Shown here: positions 1-7,865 of the stretch, piece by piece | Layout of the letters: each line of letters begins with the position of its first letter | How positions within the stretch are numbered: position 1 is the first letter of the stretch | Assembly: GCF_014138605.1 (NCBI RefSeq) | Contig: NZ_JACJHX010000001.1 | Span: forward strand, 651,095-715,094 | DNA from: Peribacillus huizhouensis | GTDB taxonomy: Bacteria > Bacillota > Bacilli > Bacillales > DSM-1321 | Reading direction: 5' to 3' | Length of the DNA: 64,000 bases | Translations under genes and position numbers: made by a program | Notes under the pieces: generated by a model | Database searches by the model: none | The model's input: only the letters and a program-made list of their open reading frames with translations | Told to the model about the DNA's origin: nothing

Positions 1-46
1 CTTACGATACATTAACATTTAGTAATCGATAGATAATAGGAAGTGA

Positions 47-119
47 ATGAATAAGAACAATTCTAATGATTATTGGTGCCATCGTGGTAATTGGTTTTCT
101 TATTAACCTAATTTTTTAA
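47..119 (+). other. possible tiny hydrophobic ORF, frame-interrupted
   Basis: An ATG at 66 opens an 18-codon frame ending at 119 that encodes a very hydrophobic peptide (MIIGAIVVIGFL...). The better ribosome binding site (AGGAAGTG, 38-45) precedes an ATG at 47 in another frame. Removing one A near 56 would join the two into a 23-residue single-membrane-segment peptide. This may be a frameshifted small gene, a sequencing slip, or chance. I do not recognise the peptide. Confidence 0.2.
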
Positions 120-166
120 TACAATTTTAACAATAGGTGAGTTCCCCGGTCATAATCTTTACACCG

Positions 167-263
167 TTTATCCCACATTAACGGGTAATCCCCCACTTCA
201 AGGCTTAGAGATTTCAGAGATGCTTAGGTGGGGGATGAAGCCCCCACTGATTGAAGTTTCCCT
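167..263 (-). repeat. family A modular repeat, copy A1
   Basis: Reverse-strand copy of the dispersed family A element. Read on the minus strand it starts with the left end (GGGAAACTTCAATCAGTGGGGG), passes a CCCCCAC...GTGGGGG hairpin and finishes with the right end CCCGTTAATG(T)GGGATAAA. It lies about 35 bases downstream of the penicillin-binding protein stop codon. Family consensus: a left end GTGAAACTTCAATCAGTGG, optional internal hairpin modules, and a right end CCCGTTAATGCGGGATAAA. Confidence 0.8.
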
Positions 264-297
264 TGATCTTCACAATCTAGCGATTAATTTTTCTTTA

Positions 298-2301
298 TCA
301 CTTTAGCAAATTGTCCCACCATTTTTTCCAAGAATCCTTTAGTTCGTTTCCTTTATCACGCCAATATTGTTCTCGTTCTTGTTTTTCGAGTTCTTTTTTT
401 CGTTCCTCTATTAACTGTTCCAAACTTTCTACACGAAAAGATTCCGCTTGCTGATTTTCAAGAACATTCGACATAACTTTTTGAAAAATAAGTGCTGTTC
501 CTTGACTACTATGCGTGGTTAAATAATGATCTTTATCTGAACGATCATACCCCACCCAGACCGCTCCGACTAATGAAGGTGTGTACCCTACGAACCACTG
601 GTCTTTTACACCACTTTTGACACCAGGAATTGTCACTTGAACAGAGCCCGTTTTGCCGGCAATTTCATAGCCGTCAACTGCGGCATTCTTTCCCGTGCCA
701 TATTCAACGACTCCTAAGAGCAATCGGTTCATTTGGTCTGCGACTTTTTTCTCGATAACTTTCGTACTTTTTTCATTCCATACCGCAACATCTTGACCTT
801 GTGCATTCTCTATTTTCACGATAGTGTGAGATTCAAATCGTTTGCCTTTATTCGCAAAGGTAGAATAGGCTTCAGCCATATCCTGTGGCGATACTCCCCT
901 TTCCATTCCACCAAGTGCTAGTGATAAATTCCGATCGTTTTCAGTTAACGGAATGGCAAATCGTTCTAATGCATGAATCGATTTTTCGATCCCAATCTCG
1001 TTCATAAGCCAGACGGTTGGAACATTCAATGACTTTATTATTGCTTCGTATAGCGGAACTTCACCTAAATATTGACCATTTGCATTAGATGGTTCATATC
1101 CTCCAAAGCTCATTTTTTCATCAACTAATAAATCAGTTAACTGATATCCTTCCTCGAGAGCTGGTGTATACACAGCTAACGGCTTTATCGTAGATCCCGG
1201 TGATGCCTTTAATTTAGTCGCTCGATTGTAGCCGAGGAATTGGTGCTTCCCTCTTCCTCCTATTAAAGCATTTATCCCGCCCGTTTTCGGATTGATCAAC
1301 ACCATACCACTTTGAACAAGAGCATCCGTCACTCCTTTTGGAAAGTTTCCATCATTTTCATATACTTCTTCAACTGCTTGCTGGATATGTTGGTCAAGTG
1401 TTGTGTATATTTTATAACCACCTCTCAGTAGTTCATCGATTTCCAAATTGTATTTTTGCGAAGCCTCTGTTAGCACCGCATCGACAAAATAAGGATATTT
1501 CCCTTTTACTTGATCTCCTTTTTGATTATGGGATAAAACAATTTCTTCACTTTTAGCTTGTTTTGCATGCTCTGCATCGATATATCCATTCGTTGCCATC
1601 CTCGACAGAACAAGATTTCTCCGTTTTAGTGCAGCATCATAGTGATTATATGGATCCAGCTTTGTCGGGATATTGATAACAGCTGCAAGCATAGCTCCTT
1701 CCGATAATGATAAGTCATTCACATCTTTACCAAAATAAATCTGAGCTGCTTTTTTAATCCCCCAGGCGCCATGACCAAAGTAAATTTGATTTAAGTACAT
1801 TTCTAATATCTCATCTTTGGTGTATTCCTTCTCTACTTCTCTCGCTATAAAAAATTCCTCAAGCTTCCTTTTAAATGTACGATTCTGTTCTAGTAAAGCA
1901 ATTTTTATTAATTGTTGAGTAATTGTACTTCCGCCTTCAACTACTTTGCCTGCTTTCATATTCACATAAACGGCGCGAAAAATCGCTTGATAATCAATAC
2001 CAGTATGCTTATAAAACCGATGATCCTCAATGGCGACTACAGCATTTTTTACATGTTCAGGAATATCGTCTATCGAAACTCCTTCTGTTTTATTAGCGGT
2101 TATTTTACTAGCAAGCTTTAACTCCACATCATAAATTTCTGTTGAACGCTTAAGCTCTGTTGTTAAAAGGCTAATATCAGGTTTGTAAAAAGTTAGCACA
2201 CAAATAATGAAAAGCAGAACTGCGGAAAATAATATGAGACCGGTATGATAAAAAAAGTACAAATTGTTTTTATTGAGTATTTTAGTGAACAAATCTTTCA
2301 T
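298..2301 (-). CDS. class A penicillin-binding protein (PbpF/PbpG-like)
   Basis: Bifunctional peptidoglycan synthase: an N-terminal family 51 glycosyltransferase polymerises lipid II and a C-terminal transpeptidase cross-links the strands outside the membrane. Seen: a membrane anchor at about residues 18-40, the glycosyltransferase motif EDHRFYKHTG with catalytic Glu92, the GGSTITQQL motif at 123-131, the transpeptidase SxxK (Ser370, Lys373), SLN at 424-426 and KTG at 550-552. The 667 residues fit the smaller Bacillus class A enzymes (PbpF and PbpG, which act mainly around sporulation) better than the longer PBP1; this placement is inference. The C-terminus is a charged, Glu/Lys-rich tail. 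The start has an AGGAGG site seven bases upstream. It is monocistronic, followed by a family A repeat. Confidence 0.9.
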   Translation of the reverse strand: MKDLFTKILNKNNLYFFYHTGLILFSAVLLFIICVLTFYKPDISLLTTELKRSTEIYDVELKLASKITANKTEGVSIDDIPEHVKNAVVAIEDHRFYKHTGIDYQAIFRAVYVNMKAGKVVEGGSTITQQLIKIALLEQNRTFKRKLEEFFIAREVEKEYTKDEILEMYLNQIYFGHGAWGIKKAAQIYFGKDVNDLSLSEGAMLAAVINIPTKLDPYNHYDAALKRRNLVLSRMATNGYIDAEHAKQAKSEEIVLSHNQKGDQVKGKYPYFVDAVLTEASQKYNLEIDELLRGGYKIYTTLDQHIQQAVEEVYENDGNFPKGVTDALVQSGMVLINPKTGGINALIGGRGKHQFLGYNRATKLKASPGSTIKPLAVYTPALEEGYQLTDLLVDEKMSFGGYEPSNANGQYLGEVPLYEAIIKSLNVPTVWLMNEIGIEKSIHALERFAIPLTENDRNLSLALGGMERGVSPQDMAEAYSTFANKGKRFESHTIVKIENAQGQDVAVWNEKSTKVIEKKVADQMNRLLLGVVEYGTGKNAAVDGYEIAGKTGSVQVTIPGVKSGVKDQWFVGYTPSLVGAVWVGYDRSDKDHYLTTHSSQGTALIFQKVMSNVLENQQAESFRVESLEQLIEERKKELEKQEREQYWRDKGNELKDSWKKWWDNLLK

Positions 2302-2335
2302 TTATTCCTCCTAACATAATGCCGCTTCCTTTAGT

Positions 2336-2512
2336 CTATCGTCTGAGTGACGAATATCCTGCGGACCTCAACTAAACCTCTGAAGTTCACAGCGGTAAGT
2401 TTCACTGAATCTCACTAATCGGGATTTTACGAGCAGTTGTCCCCCACCTACGCTTTCTCGATACATCTAAGCCCTGTGGTAGGGTCGCACTGCTCATTAA
2501 TGCGGGATAACC
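2336..2512 (+). repeat. family A modular repeat, copy A2
   Basis: Plus-strand copy lacking the usual left end. It begins inside the module that contains CTCAACTAAACCTCTG, continues through GGTAAGTTTCACTGAATCTC and the CCCCCACCT hairpin module, and ends with CATTAATGCGGGATAA. It fills most of the space between the divergent penicillin-binding protein and kinase genes. Confidence 0.75.
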
Positions 2513-2578
2513 TTTAAAATCTCCTATCAATTTATATGAATAAAAAGTAATTTTTTAATTGACAATCAAGTAAAAAAA

Positions 2579-2604
2579 AGGATTTTTAAATCTATTGGCG
2601 AAAT
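2579..2604 (+). promoter_or_regulatory. candidate sigma-H-like promoter of the kinase gene
   Basis: AGGATTT at 2579-2585 followed after 11-12 bases by GGCGAAAT resembles the sigma-H pattern (AGGAWWT, then RnnGAAT) with one mismatch. It ends about 40 bases before the kinase ATG. A sigma-A -35-like TTGACA lies at 2559 without a good -10. The assignment rests on pattern only. Confidence 0.3.
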
Positions 2605-2644
2605 TTACATATATTATGTCGGATTTTTTTAATTGGAGGTTTAA

Positions 2645-3757
2645 ATGTTATCAATTAAAGAATCAGCGATTGACTTTCTTATAACTAACAAAAACAAAAT
2701 CATCAATGAATGGAATGAACAAATCCTTTCACATGAAGATCCTTTTTCCGATAAAACTTCCTTACATTTTGAACATTTTATTGAGTTATTAATCCAAAGT
2801 TTTATGCACAAAGATGCTCATACAGATAAGATGATAAAACAACTTGCACACATCGTAGCAGCAGAACGAATACAGGCTAAAACACCATTTGTGGATTTTA
2901 TTAATCATGTTTCAAGCGGACGCGCCATCCTTATTCATCATTTATTGCTCCAGAACATGTCTTCAGCAGAAAATCAATCTATCTTAAAATTAGTCAATTC
3001 TTGTATTGATCAGTTTTTATACGATTCGATTTCCTATTATACTGAATTAAACTCCGAATTAAATATGGGGCAATGTGAGACTCTTAGTCAAACTCATAAA
3101 GAAAGATTAACTCTTCTCGGCAAAATGACGTCCAGTTTTGTTCATGAATTTAGAAATCCGCTTACTTCTATCATGGGATTTATTCAGCTCCTTCAAGCTG
3201 AAACACCAGACATAAAATATTTGGACATTATTTCAACTGAACTTCAACAGCTAAATTCGAGGATCACTCAATTCTTAGATATTTCAAAAAAGGAAACAAA
3301 CGAAGCAGAAAAACATATCTTCAATATTGGTCACTTAATTTATGACGTGATTGAATTCCTCTACCCAAGTATTCTAGAAGTAAATGCCAAGGTTACTACG
3401 AATCTAGCGGACAATATTTTTATTTCTGGTTCTAAAGAAGAATTTCGTCAAGTTCTTTTAAATATTATTTTAAATGCATTAGATGTATTATCCTTTGAGA
3501 ATTCGAATCCTATCATTAATATTTCTACAACAGAAGAAATCTCGAAACAATTGACCATGAATATTTCCAATAACGGACAAAAAATCCAAGAGGATATAAT
3601 TCGTGATATTTTCAAACCGTTCATTACAACCAAGGAACGTGGTACAGGTCTCGGATTATTTGTATGCAAAGAAATCATTGAAAAAAATCAAGGTTCTTTG
3701 TCATGCAGTTCGAATGATGAACTAACAACATTTACGATTAGAATACCTTGTGTTTGA
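2645..3757 (+). CDS. orphan cytoplasmic sensor histidine kinase (sporulation-kinase type)
   Basis: Two-component kinase with a soluble, mostly helical N-terminal region (about 1-145) resembling the N-terminal sensor domain seen in several Bacillus phosphorelay kinases, then a HisKA segment with phospho-accepting His167 in FVHEFRNPLTS, an N box (NIILNAL, Asn277) and a GTGLGL ATP lid at 333-338. No membrane segment is visible, so a cytoplasmic signal is likely. No response regulator lies nearby, which fits kinases that feed Spo0F rather than a dedicated partner; that role is inference. The ATG is preceded by GGAGGT at good spacing. Family A repeats flank the gene on both sides. Confidence 0.75.
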   Translation: MLSIKESAIDFLITNKNKIINEWNEQILSHEDPFSDKTSLHFEHFIELLIQSFMHKDAHTDKMIKQLAHIVAAERIQAKTPFVDFINHVSSGRAILIHHLLLQNMSSAENQSILKLVNSCIDQFLYDSISYYTELNSELNMGQCETLSQTHKERLTLLGKMTSSFVHEFRNPLTSIMGFIQLLQAETPDIKYLDIISTELQQLNSRITQFLDISKKETNEAEKHIFNIGHLIYDVIEFLYPSILEVNAKVTTNLADNIFISGSKEEFRQVLLNIILNALDVLSFENSNPIINISTTEEISKQLTMNISNNGQKIQEDIIRDIFKPFITTKERGTGLGLFVCKEIIEKNQGSLSCSSNDELTTFTIRIPCV

Positions 3758-3873
3758 CTAACAATTATTACCACATGATACCATAATATTTCCGAATATC
3801 TAATAGAGGAAGTTCCATAAAGATAAGACCCCATAACTACTAGTTACAGTTTATGTAAAATATTGCACCAAAT

Positions 3874-3926
3874 TAAAGTGAAACCTCAATCAGTGGGGTT
3901 TTTACTGCCCGATAATGCGGGATAAA
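3874..3926 (+). repeat. family A repeat, minimal copy A3
   Basis: Short form in which the left end (AAAGTGAAACCTCAATCAGTGG) runs directly into the right end (CTGCCCGATAATGCGGGATAAA) with almost no internal DNA. It marks the two conserved termini of the family. Confidence 0.85.
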
Positions 3927-4075
3927 CTGTATGATCAGTGCTGGGGCATCTTTTTTTGGGATATCCTTTTTTTATTCTGTCATCATACGACTGAAATCGT
4001 CCGTTTAATTTTGAGAATAACAATTTTTTTTATAAAATAAAGTTAGGTATCGTTAGAAATAGGTAATAGCTATAT

Positions 4076-4277
4076 ATAAAGTGAAACTTCAATCAGTAGG
4101 GTTTTCTTTATCCCCCACTGATTGTAAATCCCTTTCTACTGTCGCTAACATCACAGCGGTAAGTTTCACTTTATCTCACCAATCTGGCGTTAACTGGCAG
4201 TTATTCCCCTACTATGCTAACTCGATTCTCTCCAAGCCTTGAGGTGCGGGTCTTACTGCCCGTTAATTTGGGATAAA
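4076..4277 (+). repeat. family A repeat, copy A4 with internal modules
   Basis: About 200-bp copy with both ends. It contains the first hairpin (CAATCAGTAGGG paired with CCCCCACTGATTG), the CTACTGTCGCTAA module, the GGTAAGTTTCACTTTATCTCACC module, a CCCCTAC/GAGGTGCGGG hairpin and the right end TTAATTTGGGATAAA. Both borders carry ATAAA. With A3 it accounts for much of the 691-base gap 3758-4448; the remainder is A/T-rich, without a supported gene. Confidence 0.85.
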
Positions 4278-4362
4278 CAATATGGGTGGAATTATTTCCT
4301 AATTATTTATTTCCGCCAGAGATTTCTTTTTCATTTTTATATTATTTTTTGGGAGGTGACAG

Positions 4363-4380
4363 GTACGAAATAATTCGTAC
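4363..4380 (+). promoter_or_regulatory. short hairpin in the leader of the first MpfA-like gene
   Basis: GTACGAA-ATAA-TTCGTAC is a perfect 7-bp stem with a 4-base loop. It lies just after an unused GGGAGGTG ribosome-binding-like sequence, about 70 bases upstream of the TTG start. The function is unknown; it may be part of a regulated leader. Confidence 0.3.
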
Positions 4381-4448
4381 AATCTAGTAATACGTGAGTT
4401 TAAACAAGTTTTATTACATCTTTACGAATTCTTTTCGTTCCTTAACTT

Positions 4449-5783
4449 TTGGACATTGTAAAAATATTTTTTGTGATCATACTGATTATTTTAACCGCTT
4501 TTTTTGTGGCTTCAGAATTTTCTATTATCCGTGTTCGTGGTTCAAGAATTAATCAATTAATTGAGAATCAGCACCCAAAAGCAACAGCAGTCAAGCAGGT
4601 TATCTCTAATTTAGACGAATATTTATCCGCTACCCAACTGGGGATTACTATTACTGCCTTAGGTCTAGGCTGGCTTGGGGAGCCAACGATGCGGCATATT
4701 CTCAAACCTATCCTTGACGTACTCCATGTACAAGAGCAACTCGTTCATGTTCTAAACTTTCTTATCGCGTTTTCAATCGTCACTTTTCTAAATGTTGTCG
4801 TTGGAGAAATGGCACCGAAAACAATCGCTATCCAAAAAGCTGAACAGGTAAGTCTGTTCGTATCAAAACCACTCATTTGGTTTCATAAGATTGCGTTTCC
4901 GTTCATTTGGGTATTAAACCATTCAGCAAGTTTTATTACTAGCATTATCGGTATGAAGCCGGCCTCAGAAAGCGATGTTGCACACTCAGAGGAAGAGTTG
5001 AAATTATTATTATCCGATAGTTACAAAAGCGGAGAAATAAATCAGTCAGAATTTAAATACGTGAATAACATCTTTAATTTTGACAACCGAACCGCTAGAG
5101 AAGTCATGGTTCCTCGTACCGAGATTATCAGTTTTTCAAAAGATGATATGCTACAAGAATTTATTCAACATGCCAAAGACTTAAGATTCACCCGCTATCC
5201 AATTGTTGAAGAGGACAAGGATCATGTTGTTGGACTGGTGAACATAAAAGAAATTTTTTCTCATATTACTAAAAATAAAAACGTGAAAGGCGTCACTTTA
5301 GAATCATTTACACGTCCTATAATCCGGGTGATAGAAAATACCCGAATTCAAGATTTGCTCATAAAAATGCAAAAAGAACGGATTCAAATGGCAATACTGA
5401 TGGATGAATACGGCGGTACGGCAGGATTGGTAACCGTTGAAGATATATTAGAAGAAATTGTCGGTGAAATCCGCGACGAATTCGATGTTGATGAAATCCC
5501 TCCTGTCCGCAAAATAACAGAAGACCATTTTATCGTTGACGGTAAAATCCTTCTTACAGAAATCAATGATAAACTTGGGATTAACTTAGAAGACGATGAT
5601 ATCGATACAATTGGCGGATGGATGCTAACTCAAAATTACGATATCCAAACAGGTGATGTAATCGAGGTAGAATCCTTTATCTTCAAAGTAAATAAAATGG
5701 AAGATCATATGATTCGCTATATTGAAATAAAAAGAGTCCCGATAGAAGTTCAAATGTCCAATGAAATATTAAAAACACCATAG
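4449..5783 (+). CDS. CNNM/CorC-family membrane protein (YhdP/MpfA-like), copy 1
   Basis: Integral membrane protein with an N-terminal DUF21 transmembrane domain (about 1-190), a CBS-domain pair (about 205-340, with the typical MVPRTE and DEYGGTAGLVTVEDILEEIVG stretches) and a C-terminal CorC/HlyC domain (about 355-435). Relatives in Bacillus (MpfA) protect against Mg2+ excess, probably by export, and the CBS pair senses Mg-ATP. The start is a TTG in TTGGACATTG, matching the N-terminus of the second copy at 7866; no strong ribosome binding site sits directly before it, so the start is less certain than the protein. The older name hemolysin for this family is misleading. A second copy 2 kb downstream shares most of the sequence. 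Confidence 0.88.
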   Translation: MDIVKIFFVIILIILTAFFVASEFSIIRVRGSRINQLIENQHPKATAVKQVISNLDEYLSATQLGITITALGLGWLGEPTMRHILKPILDVLHVQEQLVHVLNFLIAFSIVTFLNVVVGEMAPKTIAIQKAEQVSLFVSKPLIWFHKIAFPFIWVLNHSASFITSIIGMKPASESDVAHSEEELKLLLSDSYKSGEINQSEFKYVNNIFNFDNRTAREVMVPRTEIISFSKDDMLQEFIQHAKDLRFTRYPIVEEDKDHVVGLVNIKEIFSHITKNKNVKGVTLESFTRPIIRVIENTRIQDLLIKMQKERIQMAILMDEYGGTAGLVTVEDILEEIVGEIRDEFDVDEIPPVRKITEDHFIVDGKILLTEINDKLGINLEDDDIDTIGGWMLTQNYDIQTGDVIEVESFIFKVNKMEDHMIRYIEIKRVPIEVQMSNEILKTP

Positions 5784-5807
5784 CACTTGTACTGTTTAGG
5801 CTATTTC

Positions 5808-5841
5808 AAAGGATCTACTCCATCAGGGAATTAGACCCTTT
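5808..5841 (+). terminator. inverted repeat downstream of the first MpfA-like gene
   Basis: AAAGGATCTA and TAGACCCTTT form a 10-bp imperfect stem around a 14-base loop, 25 bases after the stop codon. It looks like a short relative of the family B fold-back elements and probably ends transcription, though a clear T run is missing. Confidence 0.4.
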
Positions 5842-5849
5842 GATTTAGC

Positions 5850-6094
5850 TTTATCCCGCTTTAACGGTCAGTTACAGTGAAACTTACCGATGCGTGTGCA
5901 GAGGTTTAGTTGAGGCCCACAGGATGTGGGTCACACAGACGTTGCCGCAGGAAGCGGCGTACTTAGTCTGAGTTCGTTGAATCGGGTTCGTACTCTCGAT
6001 TGATTGAAGCTGTCGCTGCGATCTTAGCGACAGTAGAGCGGGACTAACAATCAGTGGGGGATGAAGAAAGCCTCCACTGATTGATGTTTCACTT
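5850..6094 (-). repeat. family A repeat, long copy A5
   Basis: Minus-strand copy of about 245 bp with both ends and the richest set of internal hairpins: CAATCAGTGGAGG/CCCCCACTGATTG, CTGTCGCT/AGCGACAG, GCCGC/GCGGC inside CAGAC/GTCTG, and CCCACA/TGTGGG. Its left end runs into the stop codon of the dedA gene that ends at 6093, so the TAA of that gene forms the element border. Confidence 0.85.
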
Positions 6095-6707
6095 ATTTCC
6101 TTTTGGTTACAATGACGATTGGTGGTTCTTGTTTTCTTTTCCATATCGTATAAATTATGCCTCCGATTACCGCAACAATAATAATTGGGACAATGATCGG
6201 CTGAGCAATATGTTTAATCTGAGTCCAATTCTCACCTAACATATTACCTAGTAATAAAAACAGGACCGTCCATGGAATCATAGCAGCTATCGTATAGCCA
6301 GTAAATTTCACGAATGACATTTTAGCTATCCCTGCTGGAATCGAAATTGCGTGGCGAACAATTGGGATAAAGCGCGCAGTAAATACGACACCTACTCCAT
6401 ATTTCTCAAACCATTGTTCTGCAGCATCAATTTGTGTTTCTTTTATGAAAATATACTTCCCATATTTCAGTAAAAATGGCCGACCTCCAAAATAACCGGC
6501 CCAATACAAAAACAACTGTGCGAATGTCCCCCCAATGACACCAGCAAGCAGTGCACCCCAAAAATTAATTACACCAGTACCAATTAAATAACCCCCAAAC
6601 CCTAGCACAAGCTCACTAGGAATAATCTCAATCATTAAGCCTAACGCAATGCCTACGTAACCCATTTCTTGAAAAAACGTTAATATATTCATAATAAAAT
6701 TTGACAT
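6093..6707 (-). CDS. DedA-family membrane protein, copy 1
   Basis: DedA/VTT-domain integral membrane protein of 204 residues. Seen: the acidic motif IEIIPSE (Glu27, Glu32) in a re-entrant hydrophobic stretch, GGTFAQLFLYWAGYFGGRP, and the family signature FTARFIPIVRHAISIPAG, then C-terminal membrane segments. Members act in envelope homeostasis; in Bacillus and Staphylococcus some recycle undecaprenyl phosphate across the membrane. Whether this copy does so is not visible. The gene is monocistronic between repeats; its stop codon lies inside the end of repeat A5. A second DedA gene is at 28569. Confidence 0.88.
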   Translation of the reverse strand: MSNFIMNILTFFQEMGYVGIALGLMIEIIPSELVLGFGGYLIGTGVINFWGALLAGVIGGTFAQLFLYWAGYFGGRPFLLKYGKYIFIKETQIDAAEQWFEKYGVGVVFTARFIPIVRHAISIPAGIAKMSFVKFTGYTIAAMIPWTVLFLLLGNMLGENWTQIKHIAQPIIVPIIIVAVIGGIIYTIWKRKQEPPIVIVTKRK

Positions 6708-6781
6708 AATTAACTCCTAGTCTTCATTGTTTTATTCATAGTATATAAGCTTGGCTCTATTTTTATTCTAGGGACGCAACG

Positions 6782-6832
6782 AAAAAAGAGGCTTTCCCCA
6801 AAGGGTCCGGCCTCAAACTTTACCTCTGCTAA
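6782..6832. repeat. family B fold-back element, partial copy B1
   Basis: AGAGGCTTTCCCCAAAGGGTC followed by CGGCCTCAAACTTTACCTCTGC is the left half of the family B fold-back element; the matching right arm is missing and the sequence runs into repeat A6. Confidence 0.5.
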
Positions 6833-6837
6833 AAATC

Positions 6838-6898
6838 ATCGATAAGTTTCACTGTATCTCACTAATCGGGGTTTTACTGTCCGGTATAGCGGGATAAA
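6838..6898 (+). repeat. family A repeat, short copy A6
   Basis: Holds only the GGTAAGTTTCACTGTATCTC-type module (here GATAAGTTTCACTG) and the right end TCCGGTATAGCGGGATAAA. The usual left end is absent. Confidence 0.75.
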
Positions 6899-6953
6899 CA
6901 AAATATAGTTGTTGTGGGTAATATCCTTTCTATGGGCGAGCTTAAGCCTTGGC

Positions 6954-7118
6954 TTATTTAATGATATCATTTGACTGTGAGGATTGATCTTTCTGGGTAC
7001 TTAAATCTAACAAACTCGGATCTACTTCGTATAAATTCGAGAAAATATCATGACGAGATTTCGTTTTGGCAATTTTGATACCTTTACTTCTAAATTTCAA
7101 AATACAATGATTTACCAT
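6954..7118 (-). CDS. hypothetical 54-residue protein
   Basis: Small ORF that starts MVNHCILKFRSKGIKIAKTK and ends with an acidic/polar Ser- and Gln-rich tail. Support for coding: AGGTG eight bases before the ATG (AAGTGAGGTGAATTCAG), a basic N-terminal half and a sensible amino-acid mix. The N-terminal stretch CILKFRSKGIKIAKTKSRHD looks like a small nucleic-acid-binding or regulatory peptide, but I recognise no family. It stands alone between repeat A6 and a long non-coding stretch. Confidence 0.5.
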   Translation of the reverse strand: MVNHCILKFRSKGIKIAKTKSRHDIFSNLYEVDPSLLDLSTQKDQSSQSNDIIK

Positions 7119-7632
7119 CTGAATTCACCTCACTTGGATTTTCCGTAATATGTTATATTGCAACTATTACCCAGTTCAAACCGATTATATTCATATCCAT
7201 CTAATTATTTACTTGCAATCTCAATCACTGGCAAGCTGTTTATCGTTACATGAACAACAACGTATTATTTTCCCGCTTCTTCAAATGTGCAGATACGACT
7301 ATGATCCCGCATAACTTTTGAGTAGTTTCCAATACCATACATATTGATGCCCTTATTACTACTTTTTTAATCAGGTCTTCTGACTCTTCATTTTGTATCA
7401 TACTTTAAGCAATAGTTTCCATTTGTCATTGAATTATACACATGTTTAAAGTAATAAAATTCAGACTCTTTTATTCCGAATATATATGAAATCCCTTAAA
7501 AAGCGCTAATATTTGTTTATAAACAGTCATATAGCTGAAATAATGACGAAATTCGGTCCTTTTTACAGTTTGACGATTTGACTTTCCTTTTCTATAATGA
7601 ACATATTTACTTAATTTTGAAGCAGGGGTGAT
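7119..7632. other. A/T-rich intergenic stretch without recognisable features
   Basis: About 510 bases with scattered stops in all frames. I see no supported gene, RNA, or repeat of the families found elsewhere in the window. A promoter for the small ORF at 6954 must lie at its left edge. Confidence 0.5.
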
Positions 7633-7763
7633 ATGATGGGGTATTAATTAATGGACGAATAAACAAACAATTTTTCCTTGACCAATTTGCTGGTAGAAAC
7701 ATTTTTATCGGCAGACAGGTCGACGTGATTTCCCGTCCGTATGCCACTGGTCCCTGCGCTTAA
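7633..7763 (+). pseudogene. frameshifted small ORF upstream of the second MpfA-like gene
   Basis: AGGGGTGAT followed by ATGATGGGG is a good start region, but its frame stops at 7647. The neighbouring frame from 7641 stays open for 40 codons and reads like a real protein (GVLINGRINKQFFLDQFAGR at its start, then NIFIGRQVDVISRPYATGPC). One extra G in the GGGG run at 7638-7641 would join the two into a 43-residue protein. Either the gene has decayed or the run was miscalled. A TTTGCAC-G-GTGCAAA hairpin follows at 7764-7778. No family recognised. Confidence 0.35.
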
Positions 7764-7818
7764 TTTGCACGGTGCAAAACAAATGAAGTTACTAAACAAC
7801 TTATTCTTTACTATTTTA

Positions 7819-7860
7819 GGAGGTGGACTCCTTATTCGTCTTCATGACGAGTTAAGGGAG
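7819..7860 (+). promoter_or_regulatory. leader hairpin covering the ribosome binding site of the second MpfA-like gene
   Basis: CTCCTTA (7828-7834) and CGTC (7837-7840) can pair with GACG (7846-7849) and TAAGGGAG (7853-7860); the last contains the ribosome binding site for the TTG start at 7866. An upstream GGAG (7819-7822) can instead pair with the same CTCC, giving two exclusive structures. This resembles a switch-type leader; the ligand, if any, is unknown. Confidence 0.35.
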
Positions 7861-7865
7861 ACTAT

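Noticed and set aside
4321..4448. GGGAGGTG at 4351-4358 as the true ribosome binding site of the first MpfA-like gene
   Set aside because: It is about 90 bases from the TTG start and the frame between contains stops; only a five-codon ORF would start there.
5884..6144. 86-codon minus-strand ORF
   Set aside because: Mostly inside repeat A5 and out of frame with dedA.
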